DNA from: Inia geoffrensis
Lineage: Eukaryota > Chordata > Mammalia > Artiodactyla > Iniidae
Assembly: GCA_036417435.1 (NCBI GenBank)
Contig: CM070913.1
Coordinates: forward strand, 19,126,680-19,190,679
Reading direction: 5' to 3'
Length of the DNA stretch: 64,000 bases
The notes below the pieces were generated by a model. That model saw nothing but the letters and a program-made list of their open reading frames with translations, was not told where the DNA came from and ran no database searches. Made by a program: the position numbers and the translations under genes. Below are positions 31,960 to 43,735 of this stretch, one piece after another; the stretch's first letter is position 1; the number at the start of each line of letters is the position of its first letter.

Positions 31960-32794
31960 AAAAAAATAAGTGCAAATGCCCCAAATCCAGCTCCACAAAT
32001 GTATTGTAAGGTCCTCTCTGTGTCAGAAACAAAACTGGATGTATTTATTATAAATGGACTGCATGATTTCCAAACTCCCTTCTCCATCACTGAGTATCCC
32101 AAACTTGATAGCCTAAAGTTTAAGGATCTGGAACTATAAGAGCCTTTCTTGACCCTTGGATAAATCCCTGAAGGACAAATGTAGAGAGATACCTAATTCT
32201 TCACTTGAGAAGATTAAACTCTAGTTCTCTTTCCAATTGGTGTTTTGCTTTGTAAATGGATTGGATTTATGGTTTTCTACCTGAGGTTATTCTGTATGCT
32301 GTGCAGATTTTCAGTTGCATTTGCTTCCTTTCTGGCTATGAAATCGAATGGACAGGTTGTTCTTTTCCTGCCTTATCCTTAATTAGTTTGTGTCAAGAAC
32401 CTGAGATGCCAGGCCATGGGCCCTGTCCAAATCTAAATACATTGTGATTGTCACGGGAGGGAAGGATACAGTAAGCTAATGATTAAGCCCACCTGTTACT
32501 TCAAATTGCATGGCAGTTGTTCCAAGTTTTCATTTCCAAAAGATTAAAAACAATTTGTTTCAATTCTGCCGAGCTAATTAGCGGACACATTTTCTTTCTT
32601 GGCAACGATACGAGGATATTAAAATGCAGAATTGATTAATTTCTGGGTTTAAATGAAGGAAAGAGAGACCTTGGTCAATGGTCTTAAATTTTAAAATATG
32701 GATGCACTTACATCAGGAAGGTGAAGGCACCAGAAGCTTCTAGAATGCCGAGCCACAAATCCTGTAAGCAGCGATCATCGTCAGCATTTACAGC
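31960..32794. other. Repeat-free DNA, candidate conserved non-coding block
   Basis: I recognise no repeat. From about 32450 to 32680 the sequence is rich in homeodomain-like words, including GCTAATTAGCGG near 32571, and reads like single-copy regulatory DNA. This is an impression from composition, not evidence of function. Confidence 0.3.
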
Positions 32795-32880
32795 AAATAT
32801 TTATTAAGCACCTACCAGATGGCTGTGTTACACTGCAGATTTTTTAAAACTAGAATTGAACGGTCCTTGCCCTGCATTGG
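32795..32880 (-). repeat. L2/MIR 3'-end fragment
   Basis: AAATATTTATTAAGCACCTAC and CAGATGGCTGTGTTACACTG resemble an inverted LINE2/MIR terminus. Confidence 0.5.
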
Positions 32881-33059
32881 ATACACATTAAATGCTAAGC
32901 ATCAGTTGTCAGCGATCTCCTTGTGGATAAAAGATCTGAATGTGCTGTCAATTTGATATCCAAGTTCCTGAAGCAGGCTCTTTGCAAACACCTCTTGGCA
33001 GAGCCCCCCTTGCATCCGACCAACTATTAATCTTGGACTTCAAGAACGAGAATAGTATG

Positions 33060-33541
33060 TGTATTAGATTCCTGTGACTGCTATTACAAATTACCACAAA
33101 CTTGGTGGCACAGAAATTTACTCTCTCACAGTTTTGGAGGCCAGAAGTCCAAAATCAGTATCACTGAGTCAAAATCAAGGTGTGAGCAGGGCTGTGCTCC
33201 TTCTGGAGGCTTCAGGGGAAAGTCCACCCTTGGCCTCTTCCAGCTTCCGGTGGCTGCCTGCATCCCTTGGCTTGTGGCCGCATCACTCCGATCTCTGCCT
33301 CTGTGGTCACGTCGCCTTCTCCTCTGTGTGTCAAATCTCCCTCCACCTCTGCCTCCATCTTCTAAGGATACATGTGATTGCATTTAAGGCCCATCTGGGT
33401 AAGCCAGGATAAACTCCTCATCTCAAAGTCTTTAACTTAAACATATCTGCATAGCTCTTGCTTCCATATGAGGTAATATTCACAGGTCCCAGGGATTAGA
33501 ATGAGATATCTTTGGGGATCCATGTTTCAGCCTACCACAAC
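33060..33541 (-). repeat. MLT1-type MaLR solo LTR, full length
   Basis: The inverted LTR runs from TGTATTAGATTCCTGTGACTG through TGGAGGCCAGAAGTCCAAAA and CTTGGCTTGTGGCCGCATCA to TTTCAGCCTACCACAACA. Confidence 0.88.
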
Positions 33542-33544
33542 ATG

Positions 33545-34480
33545 GATATTTGAAATCCAGCTAACCCAGAAATTTCAGGGAAGCCCCTTGTGTCACCCTT
33601 TCTCTATTCTGAGATTTTCTTGGTTTCAACATCTTTTCTGCCCCTAGCTCCAGCACCAGTGGAGAGGCTGGGCTTGAGTAAAATGCCCTCTAGGCTGGCA
33701 GCCAGATGGGAAAAGAGGCGACATTCTGAGAACGCAAATCATGTAGAAGGTCAGTCCTCCACTGATGACCAGAGAACAAAGGCAGGGCTGGGGCCAGTGA
33801 TTGGCTCACCCAGTGAGTGCCACCTATGGATTACCTCCTATGCCATGAGTGCCACCTATGGATTACCTCCTATGCCAAGGCCTTGGCTTCCAGGGGAGAG
33901 GATGAGACACACAGGTAGGCGACATGAAATAATCACCTCAAGAGATAAACGGTGAAACCAAGGGAGTAAAGTGATCAGAGTAGGAAGGTCGGCAACCCAG
34001 CCATCAGGGTGGGCTGAGGCATGAGGACCAGGGAGAAGGGACTTGAAGGGTTAAGAAAGTTTCATAGCAAAAGTAGCTGCTTGGGGAAGAGTTCAAGGCT
34101 GTGAGGAGATTAGAGAAAACAGGAAATGAAAAACCCTGCAGGCTGCTTGGGAACCAGAAACCTCCCTCCACCCGCCTCCTTCCCAGAAACAAAGTACAGG
34201 AAAATGCAGACATCATGTGAAACCATCAGGCCCTCGATATCCTAAGCAAAGTTTGAATTCCATATAAATAGATTCCCTCTGAAAGGCCTCCGCTGCAGAC
34301 AGTGCTACAAATGGGTCTGCTTGGACTTGATGAAATGACCAGGGGTGGGCCTGGTCCATCTCAAGGAAACTGAATTCCAGGACCTACCTGAGACTGCTTG
34401 TTTTGCTTTCTTATTTTTGTCTCAGATAATAAACACATGCTTTTTTCTTCTGGATGGTGGTTTTGAGAGGCCACAGCTCC
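33545..34480. other. Unassigned DNA with a recent 32 bp tandem duplication
   Basis: No repeat family was recognised. Two identical copies of a unit containing GAGTGCCACCTATGGATTAC lie head to tail at about 33814-33877. Confidence 0.5.
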
Positions 34481-34481
34481 C

Positions 34482-34945
34482 TGCATTTGTTTCCTAGGGC
34501 TGTCTTAACAAATTTCCACCAACTGGGTGGCTTGAAACAACAGAAATGTTTTGTCCCACAGTTCTGGAGACTAGAAGTCTGAAATCAAGGGGTCAGCGGG
34601 GTTGGTTCCTTCCGGAGGCTGTGGAGGAGAATCTGCCCACTCCTCTCTCCTCGCTCCTGGTGGTTGCGGGCAGTCCTTGGCATTCCTTGGCTTCTAGACA
34701 CAACACTTCAATCTCTGCCTCAGTCGTTACGCATCAATTCTCCCTGTGTGTCTCTGTGTCTGCGTGTGTAGTTCCCTCATAAGGACACCAGTCACTGGGT
34801 TAGGACTCTTCCAAATCCAGCATGACCTCATCTTAACTTGATTACATCTATAAAGAGCCTATTTCTAAATAGGATCACAAATCCATGGTACCAGGGGTTC
34901 GGGATTCAACATATCTTTCTGGAGGACACAGTTCAACCCACAACA
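34482..34945 (-). repeat. MLT1-type MaLR solo LTR
   Basis: TTTGTTTCCTAGGGCTGTCTT, TCTGGAGACTAGAAGTCTGA, AAGGACACCAGTCACTGGGT and CAGTTCAACCCACAACA show a nearly complete inverted LTR. Confidence 0.88.
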
Positions 34946-34949
34946 CTCT

Positions 34950-35660
34950 CAGAGTGGGGATTCTAATCCAAGCCAAGGATGCTACTAACTAGCTTGTGAG
35001 GTGTGGTTGGGGAAGCTATGGGCCTAGACAGAAGCAGCAGCCATGTGCTTGGGGAAGGTATGACAAGTTTATGGAGAGACAGGATCCCAGGAGGTGGAAG
35101 TTGGAGAACACAGTAGGCCATGGAAAGACCTGAAGAAATAACCGATTGGATGCCTGATGGGACCCAAGACACATAACATGGCTTCAGAGCCCCCTTTCAA
35201 CAGATTTTCTATTGTGTGGCCTGGTCATCTGCTTTTTAAATTATATACATTTATACCAACTGCCAACATAGAAGGGCATAAACCCTTCTTAGTTTCCAGG
35301 TGCCCTTCCTCCAGAGAAAAGATGGAACAAGACAAGATATTCAGACAAGAGACGTGAAATCCTTATTCTAGAACACGTATGATAAAGCCAGAGGCAGTCA
35401 GTTCGCAGATTAGAATAACTGAAAAGGATATATGGACATATAGATATACTCCTACCTCCACATATATTTAATAAGGATCACATATTTACTAAATAAATTC
35501 ACCATTTTATACTGGAGTCCCATATTAAAAACATAGCAAGGAAAACAAGTAGATGTCGGGAGTGGAGAACCAAAAGTGGTGATAGAACAAAAGGGTAGGA
35601 AAAACTGTAAGAAATGGGGTCACCGGGATGTGTGGCCACACTAATCAAAGTGAGTTTCCT
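34950..35660. other. Unassigned intergenic DNA
   Basis: Nothing recognised. Confidence 0.35.
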
Positions 35661-35666
35661 GCAAGT

Positions 35667-35795
35667 CTGTATGAGTTTCCTATGGCTGCTGTAAAAAAAT
35701 GTAACTTTGATTGTTGTAACTCTGTGGCTTAAAACAACATATATTATTTACCGTATAGTTCTAGAGGTTAGAAATCCAAAATGGGATTTTACAGG
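35667..35795 (-). repeat. MLT1-type MaLR LTR, truncated
   Basis: TATGAGTTTCCTATGGCTGC and CTTAAAACAACATATATTAT begin an inverted LTR. It stops where another MLT1 begins in the opposite direction. Confidence 0.7.
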
Positions 35796-35796
35796 G

Positions 35797-36457
35797 TGTA
35801 TGGGCTGAACTGTGTTCCCCACACCCACCTCCCCCCATCCGGATATTCATATGTTGAAGCCCTAACCCCTAGTACCTCAGAATGTGACTACATTTGGAGA
35901 TAGGGCCTTTAAAAGGAGGTGATTAGGTTAATATTTATTTATTTATTTTTATTTGTTTATTTATTTTGGCTGCACCAGGTCTTAGTCGCAGCATGCAGGA
36001 TCTTTTTAGTTGCGACATGCGGTCTTCTTAGTTGTGGCATGTGGACTCCTTAGTTGTGGCATGACGACTCTTAGCTGCAGCATGCATGTGGGATCTAGTT
36101 CCCCAACCAGGGATCGAACCCAGGCCCCCTGCATTGGGAGCTTGGAGTCTTACCCACTGGACCACCAGGGAAGTCCGGAAAAGGGGTTTTTAGGTTAAAA
36201 TGAGGCTGTTAGAGTGGGCCCTGATCCAATCTGACTGGTGTCTGTATAAAAGGATATTCGGACACACAGAGAGACACCAGGGAGAAGGTGGTCATTGGCC
36301 ATCTGCAAGCCAAGGAGAGAGGTCACAGAGGAAACCAACCCTACCAGCATCTTGATCTTGAACTTCCAGCCTCCAGAGCTGTGAGAAAATAAATTTCCCT
36401 TGTTTAAGCCCCTCAGTCTGTGGTACTTTGTTAGAGCAGCCCTAGCAAACTAATACA
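35797..36457 (+). repeat. MLT1-type MaLR LTR split by a SINE
   Basis: GTATGGGCTGAACTGTGTTC and TATTCATATGTTGAAGCCC start the LTR. After a SINE at 35934-36178 it continues with TCCAATCTGACTGGTGTCTG and ends GCAAACTAATACAG. Confidence 0.85.
35934..36178 (-). repeat. CHR/Bov-tA-like tRNA-derived SINE
   Basis: The inverted SINE has a (TTTA)n tail, TTGGCTGCACCAGGTCTTAG, repeated TTAGTTGTGGCATG units, and the head GGACCACCAGGGAAGTCC. Flanking ATTAGGTTAA and TTTAGGTTAA words fit a TSD. Confidence 0.85.
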
Positions 36458-36619
36458 GGGGGTTGGGTTTTTTGTCTACTTTTGGAATCTTGTCTGACAT
36501 ATGTTTTCACCAGTAATTACCAGTAAAACTGACATCCCTATTTTCAGCTATAACCATCACAGTGATCAGAATCAGGTAAGAAGCTTCCTTAAAATTCAGA
36601 TTCTTAAGTCCAGCTCCTA

Positions 36620-36917
36620 GGGGCTTCCCTGGTGGTGCAGTGCTTAAGAATCCGCCTGCCAATGCAGGGGACATGGGTTCGAGCCCCGGTCGGGGAAGAT
36701 CCCACATGCCGCGGAGCAACTAAGCCCGCATGCCACAACTACTGAGCCCACATGCCACAACTACTGAAGCCCACATGCCTAGAGCCTGTGCTCTGTAACA
36801 AGAGAAGCCACCACAATGAGAAGCCCGCGCACCACAACGAAGAGTAGCCCCCATTGGCCGCAACTAGAGAAAGCCCGTGCGCAGCAACGAAAACCCAACA
36901 CAGCCAAAAAAAAAAAA
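36620..36917 (+). repeat. CHR-1-type SINE, full length
   Basis: The head GGGGCTTCCCTGGTGGTGCAG, the full body and an A13 tail are present. The TSD AGTCCAGCTCCTA is perfect at 36607-36619 and 36918-36930. Confidence 0.94.
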
Positions 36918-37012
36918 AGTCCAGCTCCTATAGGTTTTGCTAGCAGTGGGGTGGGGCTGGGCAGTGAAGATAAATGTTTAATAATCTGCTCTCTCCCCAA
37001 AATGAGGGGGAA

Positions 37013-37015
<3 letters not shown>

Positions 37016-37054
<39 letters not shown>

Positions 37055-37056
37055 TA
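37016..37056. repeat. (TA)n(CA)n microsatellite
   Basis: About 14 TA units pass into CA units and then CATACACC. Confidence 0.93.
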
Positions 37057-37096
37057 CACCATAAATTATACTGATATAAAGATGTATAGCATAGTG

Positions 37097-37490
37097 TATT
37101 ACTTTGCTCAGGTTACCATTACAAAATACCACAGGCTGGGTGGCTTAAACAACAGAAATATATTTCCTCACAGTCATGGAGGCTAAAAGTCCAAGATCAA
37201 GGTGTTGGCAGGGTTGGTTTCTACTGAGGCCTCTCTCCTTGGCTTATAGACGGACACCTTCTCTGCACCCTCACTTGGCCTCACTTGGCCTTCCCTCTCA
37301 GTGTGTCTGTGTCCTAATCTCCTCTTCTTATAAAAGCACCAGTCATATTAGATTAGGGCCCATCCCAATGACCTCATTTCACGTTAATTATCTCCTTAAA
37401 GACCCCGTCTCCAAGTATAGTCACATTCTGAAGTACTGGGGTTAAGTCCTCAACATATGAATTTGGGAGGAACACAATTCGGCCCATAAC
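37097..37490 (-). repeat. MLT1-type MaLR solo LTR
   Basis: TGTATTACTTTGCTCAGGTTA, TCATGGAGGCTAAAAGTCC, AGATTAGGGCCCATCCCAAT and CACAATTCGGCCCATAACA trace an inverted LTR. An 11 bp duplication (CTCACTTGGCC) lies inside near 37270. Confidence 0.85.
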
Positions 37491-37494
37491 ATGC

Positions 37495-38235
37495 ACAGAT
37501 TACAAATAATAATTAAATCAATAATATTCCTTGTTATAAATTCCATATATAGCCAACTGATTCTCACAGAATGCGTTCACTAATTTTTGCCAAACTCTCA
37601 TATCTATAGCCAACCTATGATTTTACCTATGACACCAGTGAGCGTCATCCCCACATAAATGTTGGGTGATATTTTTGTCCACCTTAATGAGTAATACGGA
37701 TGTGAAGCCAGAAAGATATATGTCAGAACTTCACTCATTTGTCCATGATGTGAGCAATGTTTTTGCTGAATAACAGTTTTTGGGTGCTATTTATAATGCA
37801 AAGGCTGTAGACATAACACACGTTTAAGTTTTATTTTAATTTGTAACATTTTCTCCATCAACTTCTGAAGCCTAGACAGTCAGCAAAACATCAAGCCCTG
37901 ACCTACAGCAACTGCTGACTTGTGTGGTGAATATACTTCTACCACAGCTGACTTCAAGCTCCCAGCCTGATCCCTGAACTTGAGCTTAAAGGATGATGTG
38001 TGGTAGCACAGCAATACATTTCCACCGCACAGACTCAGTTCAAGAGTACAGATGATGGTCAAGTGCATACAACAGTTAGGAAGTGGTGAATTTGGGGTAT
38101 TCATTCCTCTTGCTCTTAACATAATTTACTCAATTGTTAATTTATGTGATTCAACCCTTAAAAGTTACTGTGTTGGACAACCAGATTGAACATTTAATCC
38201 CGGCTGGAGCAGATTCGTGGGTGCAGGAATTAGAA
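37495..38235. other. Unassigned AT-rich intergenic DNA
   Basis: Nothing recognised. Confidence 0.35.
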
Positions 38236-38239
38236 CATG

Positions 38240-38370
38240 TTTTAAGCTGCTGTAGATTTTCAGACTTTGAGAAACACAGCCTCTCCACTTCACAGGTGAG
38301 GAAACTTGTTCAGCAAAGTGACATGGCTTGGGTAGGGCCAACCGCACAGCTGACTATCGGCCTAAAGAGG
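38240..38370 (-). repeat. MIR-like fragment
   Basis: CTCCACTTCACAGGTGAGGA and AACTTGTTCAGCAAAGTGAC resemble an inverted MIR core. The copy is highly diverged. Confidence 0.4.
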
Positions 38371-38699
38371 ATGAGAGCCCAGGCATCAGGACTGCCAGCC
38401 CAACACGACGTCTGTGGGCCAACACCTTGTCTCTAAAATGTGATTTGTTTACAAGAAATGTACAATGAGGAAAGGAGCAGGTGGGAAGGTACAGGCGATC
38501 AGGTAGAGAGAGAAAGGGCAGGAGAGAGAAGAAGGATCCCCATCAGGAAAGACCATCCGTGAATCAGAAAGTGAAGACCACAGTGGTCGAGGAGAAAGAA
38601 AATTGAGAGAAAAAAATGATTAATCAGGAGGAAGGATGCCAGAGATTTTTTTTTCAGTGTTTTCATAGTCTTTTAGTAATCATTCATTTATATATATGT

Positions 38700-38790
38700 G
38701 ATTGATGTGGTATACACCTAATACACACTCTGAGTTCCAGGCACCGTGCTAGGTTTTGAGTTTGCAAAGGAAAACAAGATAGACAATCTC
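38700..38790 (-). repeat. L2 3'-end fragment
   Basis: TGAGTTCCAGGCACCGTGCT and AGGAAAACAAGATAGACAAT match the inverted L2 terminus. Confidence 0.5.
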
Positions 38791-38849
38791 TCTCTACAAA
38801 AGAGACATAGCACCTCTCTCTCTCTCTGTCTCCATAAATATATGTTTAT

Positions 38850-38857
38850 GTATATAC

Positions 38858-38896
<39 letters not shown>
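38850..38896. repeat. (TA)n(CA)n microsatellite
   Basis: TATA units run into CA units. A CT-rich stretch lies just upstream at 38788-38832. Confidence 0.93.
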
Positions 38897-38899
38897 GTT

Positions 38900-39207
38900 A
38901 TCTCTATGTTTTCCAAAAAAGGTATTATATTATACATATTGTTTTGTATCCTGATTTTTTTCCTTAATAATATACTAAGATAATCTTCCATACCATTAAA
39001 TATTTTTCAAAAGCATTATTTTTAGTTCATAATATTTTATTTTCTAGATGCTCAATAGTTTTTAATCTAATTTTTCTCTTCTTGATAATGTAAGTTGTAT
39101 CTACTTGGTTACAGAGTTCTTTCAGGCTGCAATTTTTATATGTAATACGGGATTCAATGGAGATTTCTGTGGATTATGGGGTGTAAAATTAAAACAAAAA
39201 CAAAATC
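38900..39207. other. Unassigned AT-rich DNA, possibly old LINE 3' UTR
   Basis: T-rich sequence with ATAATCTTCCATACCATTAA-like text resembles decayed LINE 3' UTR, but I could not assign it. Confidence 0.3.
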
Positions 39208-39223
39208 AGAAGCAGAGGGGCCA

Positions 39224-39423
39224 GGGCTTCCCTGGCGGCGCAGTGGTTGAGAGTCCGCCTGCCCATGCAGGGGACACGGGTTCGTGCCCCGGTCCGGGAA
39301 GATCCCACATGCCGCGGAGCTGCTGGGCCCGTGAGCCACGGCCGCTGAGCCTGCGCGTCCGGAGCCTGTGCTCCGCAACGGGAGAGGCCACAGCAGTGAG
39401 AGGCCCGTGTACCGCAAAAAAAA
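39224..39423 (+). repeat. CHR-2-type SINE, full length
   Basis: The copy is near consensus. A perfect 15-16 bp TSD containing GAAGCAGAGGGGCCA lies at 39208-39223 and from 39424. Confidence 0.95.
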
Positions 39424-39429
39424 AGAAGC

Positions 39430-40290
39430 AGAGGGGCCAGAACACTGGCCTGAGGACTTCAGCAATGAAAGAAAGGATAAAATCAGACAGGGACCCAAGA
39501 GCGTGGCAAAATTAAAGCATACAAATACTGTTTGATGGATTCTGTTCCCGTTAAGATGGTGGGCGTGAAAGTGAATGGAGAAGGATGGTGGGAAGGACGC
39601 ACGGAAACTTCACTTTGGAGTTGTATTACTACACTCTTCCTTCTCATAAGCTCTCTGCTGCTTAATCCGTCCTCCCACTGCCAGACTGAGTGTCTGTCTC
39701 AGGCTCTAATATCAGGCTCTCTCCCTGCTCCTGAGCTGCAACGATGCCATTTCCCTTGTGCAAAAACATGTCAGCCTGAATTTCAAGAACACTTTATCGC
39801 TCAGACCCCACCCATATTCAGAGGTTCTCCTATTGTCATCTCTGTGTTTTGGATTGGGGATGGAGTTTTGAAACATTATTATGCAACATTTAGTATCTTA
39901 AAAAGGCATAAAGAAGAACAGTAAGAAACACCTATGTTTCAATCACCCAGTTTAAAAAAAACACAACTTGACCCATCCTTTGAGATCTGGTGGGTCCCCA
40001 ATTACATCTGCACCCTCACCATGCCCACTGCAAGGCAACCTCTAACTGAATTTGGAGGTTATCATTCTAATGAATTTTTTTCCATTTGTACTACATACAT
40101 AGGTCTCCCAAAGAAGTAGAGCACCTTAACTTGCATTTTGTAAACTTTACATACTATATATATTCTACAACTTTTTTTTCTTGATGTTACTTCAGTATAT
40201 TCCCTCCATATTGATACACGTATCTCTGCTTCATTCCCTTTTTTTGCTGATGGCTATTTTTTTGTCCTGTTTCTCTGGTTGCTGCTTATT
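39430..40290. other. Unassigned DNA, part possibly old LINE
   Basis: From about 39850 to 40260, text such as AAACACCTATGTTTCAATCAC and CTGCACCCTCACCATGCCCA resembles decayed LINE 3' sequence. The rest is unrecognised. Confidence 0.35.
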
Positions 40291-40292
40291 TA

Positions 40293-40525
40293 GGCAGTGA
40301 TTGAAAATGCAGGCTCGGGAATCAAATAATCTGGGTTGAAATCCCATCTGCACCACTCATTTCGGCAAGATACTTTACAACTTGGTGGTTCATTTATAAA
40401 ATAGAGGTGATAATAACACCCTCCCCATGGTGGTGGGGTGCCTTAGGCCTAAGGGAGACAACTTTTGCGTAGGGCTGGGGACAGTACCTGCCATGTAAAA
40501 GTACTCTCTAAATATCGACTCATAG
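40293..40525 (+). repeat. MIR SINE, nearly complete
   Basis: GGCAGTGATTGAAAATGCAGG, GGGTTGAAATCCCATCTGCA, TTATAAAATAGAGGTGATAA and GTACCTGCCATGTAAAAGTA follow MIR head to tail. Confidence 0.75.
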
Positions 40526-40529
40526 TTTT

Positions 40530-42990
40530 GCATCCACATGACTGCCAGGAAAACCATGCTGAGGGCAAAGGTCAGAACTACGTTCTGCACTCAAAACTCT
40601 CAGGCAAAGTGTCAAAGCAACGATGTCAAGTGTTTTTGGGGTGCGTTAGAAAGAAAATCAGTTAAAACACTAGACAGTAGCATTCATCTGTTAAATTAAG
40701 TTATTGTCATCTATCCACTTATGCACATCATTCAATTCTTTCTTGGACCATTCAACACAGGGAAATTTTTTTAACTAAAAAAGAATTTCAACTTTCAGAT
40801 GCCTACAGATGAAACATCGTTGGTACATGACTAGAGTAACTTATAAGACAAATAAAGCATCAACAAGGCTGTGACTAATGATGACAATAGGTACCACCAC
40901 CGCATCGCCAGAAATCGTTGCTCCCTTCTGGATTTTCTTGGCCAGCTTATCTGGCCTGGGTTTGTCAGAATGTTCCCTGTCACACATCACCAAATGTTGT
41001 AGCAAAATGTAATCAATTCCAAAATACAACTTGAAGGTGGTTATTGAATCCATTGGATTCATATCTCCCTACCGTTTCATTAACTATCAGGACATATAAT
41101 TCAGTGTAGAATGGCACTTGCTTCAAACCATGTGCCACTTTGAATTACTCAATATTAGATCAAAACTTTTGTTTTCTCTTTATAATGTATATTATGCTAC
41201 TAAAGGTTTTCCAATACAAAATAAACTAGTCATGTGTACAAAACAGAAATGGAAATTGCTATGATAGTGTTTCTGGCTTTGGAAAGAGTGAGTTTTTACA
41301 TTTTTCCTTGTTAGTGGTTTACATCAGCATCAACAATGAATCATTCTCCTAGAGAGGTTATCCCACTGAAAATGAATCTGATTTCCTGCCCCTTTCCATC
41401 AGGAAGATATCAATATATGTCCCTTGATATGTGAAAATAATTTTGGGAAACTAACAAAAATACTTACAGCGGCCTGATGTCCACCCATATCACACGCAAA
41501 GAGGTCTGGCTACCCTTGAACTTCTTCCAGCTTGAGCCAATGCATTCACCAGAACACTCCTCAGAATTTACTATCCAACATATAATGGGCAAGACCTGTT
41601 TCCTGAATAATGAAGCAATTCTTTACCAAAAGCAGACTAAATGTCTAGAAAAAGAAATAAACCAAGCCATTCCCTATGACAGCGAAATGTTATCAACTTC
41701 AGAATAGTGAACATAGTAAATCACACAGTTTACAAGTAATCCTCATCTTATTAAGAGATTGGTCCTCACGAGATTCCTTCTGGCTAGAATACCACCCCCT
41801 CTATTGCCTTCTGCAATAAAAATTCCTCCTCCCTCCTTGATTCCTGGAGCAATTTATAAATTGAGGATCATCTTCTCTTTCCTATTTGGTTCTGGGTTTT
41901 TAATTCTCAGCAGTTTTTCTGGCCCCCAGCCCAAACCTGTCTGCCCTGTGTCCACCTACCCAACGGGTTAGGACAAACCTACTTCTTTGAGCATATTCTT
42001 TGGGTTCCACTGAATTCAGATCAGAAAGGAATTCATCAGTGTCCTGCAGGCACGTGAGAGAAATGTTTCTTGCAGGAAAAACAAAAGGCAGTTGAAACTG
42101 AAAAGAGAGAAGACAAAATAGTAAGGTCAGGACCACCTTTGGTCAGGATCTTAACCTCTCAGGATAAAGCTCCCCTCCTAGACAAAGAGCCTCATATGTA
42201 TGAAACACTAGTCTATAATGTGTTGTGGGGAAATGTGACATTCTCACCCCTTAACATGCAGAGACAAGCTGCGACTCCTCCGCCACCTGCAAAGCAGCTG
42301 CAATGAACAAACCATGGAAACGGATTCGTATACAACTTGTTATTGTTGAGCAAAATCGCGCTGTGGATGTGAGGGCCGCTGACCACCTGGCTTCCTTTAG
42401 TTATGCAGATTAACATTTCCAGCTAACATGGATAAAACTAGATTTTCTCTAGTTGGATGTCTTGTGTATACCTCTGGGCTTAAAAAATAAATATACCGAG
42501 GATGTTAAGTGGCAATATTTGGTTTTTATCTGAGAATGAGTGTGAATCCAACCTATATAACATTCAGATAAATGATAAGCAAAGAAGGACTTCTACGTCA
42601 TCATCTGGGCTTTGTATTCATCTGTTAATGTGTTTGCCGGACTTGGAAGCCACACGTGGGAGTGATGAACTCCCCCATGGAAAGAGACGGCATTGCGGTA
42701 GGACAAATAAACACACCCGTCCTCTTGTGGGCGCTTAGGACACATGTCCTGGGAAGCAAATGATGCTGACAAAAGACGGTGGTAACTGCGTTCATCTACT
42801 TTAAAAAAACATAAAATGTGTGGATCTGGATTTCTCATGGTGTAAATATTTTCTTTCCAGAAAGCCTGTCCTTAAATAATAACCTCGCTAATTACATTTA
42901 AAATGTGATGCAAATTTTGTTTACACTGATAGAAAACATCCACTGTGACTCAGTTGTACTTCCTGGCTTCACAGCAGCCTCTAGCCTCCC
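40530..42990. other. Long unassigned intergenic stretch
   Basis: I recognise no repeat family across about 2.4 kb. Short frames (for example 40841-41062 on the minus strand, 73 codons) have no known domain, poly-A tail or splice context. The stretch may be old decayed repeats or single-copy DNA. Confidence 0.4.
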
Positions 42991-43009
42991 AGACCCCTAC
43001 CCTTTGTCT

Positions 43010-43179
43010 GAGTCCATTGGGGCTGCTATCACAAAATACCACAGACTAGGTGTCTTATAAACAACAGAAACTTAGGGCTCACAGTTCTGGAGACTGGGAA
43101 GTCAAGATGAAGTTGCTGTTCTGGTAAAGTTCCTCCTGCTGTCTTAGCCAGCACCTTCTGTGTCCTCATGAGACAGCAG
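43010..43179 (-). repeat. MLT1-type MaLR LTR, first part
   Basis: CTGAGTCCATTGGGGCTGCT, AAATACCACAGACTAGGTGT and TCTGGAGACTGGGAAGTCAA are inverted MLT1 sequence. An ERV LTR interrupts it at about 43180. Confidence 0.8.
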
Positions 43180-43735
43180 GGAAGGGGGCAGGGCACACCC
43201 TTCAGCCGTGGAGTACAGGACATCAGCTGGTTAGAACCAGTTAGGCCCAAGAAGGTGGAAGATTCGACTTCCAGAAGACCTTGAGCCTCATTATACGCTC
43301 ATTGTAATATATTTGCATATGCTAAGTGACACACTCACAGTCGCCATGACAGTTCCGAGGCTGACCATAAAAGGTCAAAACGTGGGCAGTGGCCCAGTTC
43401 CTGGAAATCCCTGCCCCTTCTCTGGAATAGTTGGAATAATCCTCCCACTTAGCCTGTGAAATTACCCAGCCCATAAACACTAACCACCCCACTTTCCCAG
43501 GTGACCCGACACCGTGGGACCACTCTCGCCTTCTGAGACGGACCACTTCTGCCTATGGAATGTGTATCTCTCTCAGTAAACCTGCTTTCACTTTACTGTG
43601 GCTCACTCTCTTGAATTCTTTCCAAGGACTCTCACTTGGCGGCCCGTCCCAGGGACTCACCCAAGACCTGGGACTCACCCAAGACCTGGGACGTGACCAT
43701 CCCCTCGCGTCCAATTTTCCTGGAACACTCACAGG
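43180..43735 (+). repeat. Class-I-like ERV solo LTR, relative of the 19.7 kb copy
   Basis: The copy shares long blocks with the LTR at 19700-20400: GCTGGTTAGAACCAGTTAGG, TCGACTTCCAGAAGACCTTGA, AAATTACCCAGCCCATAAAC and TCTTGAATTCTTTCCAAGG. The equivalent AATAAA signal is changed to AGTAAACC. The 3' part has a 15 bp duplication (GGGACTCACCCAAGACCT). No internal ERV genes are present. Confidence 0.75.

Noticed and set aside
40841..41062. 73-codon minus-strand frame with a hydrophobic C-terminal end
   Set aside because: Length is within chance. There is no recognised family, no poly-A tail or TSD for a processed copy, and no splice signals.
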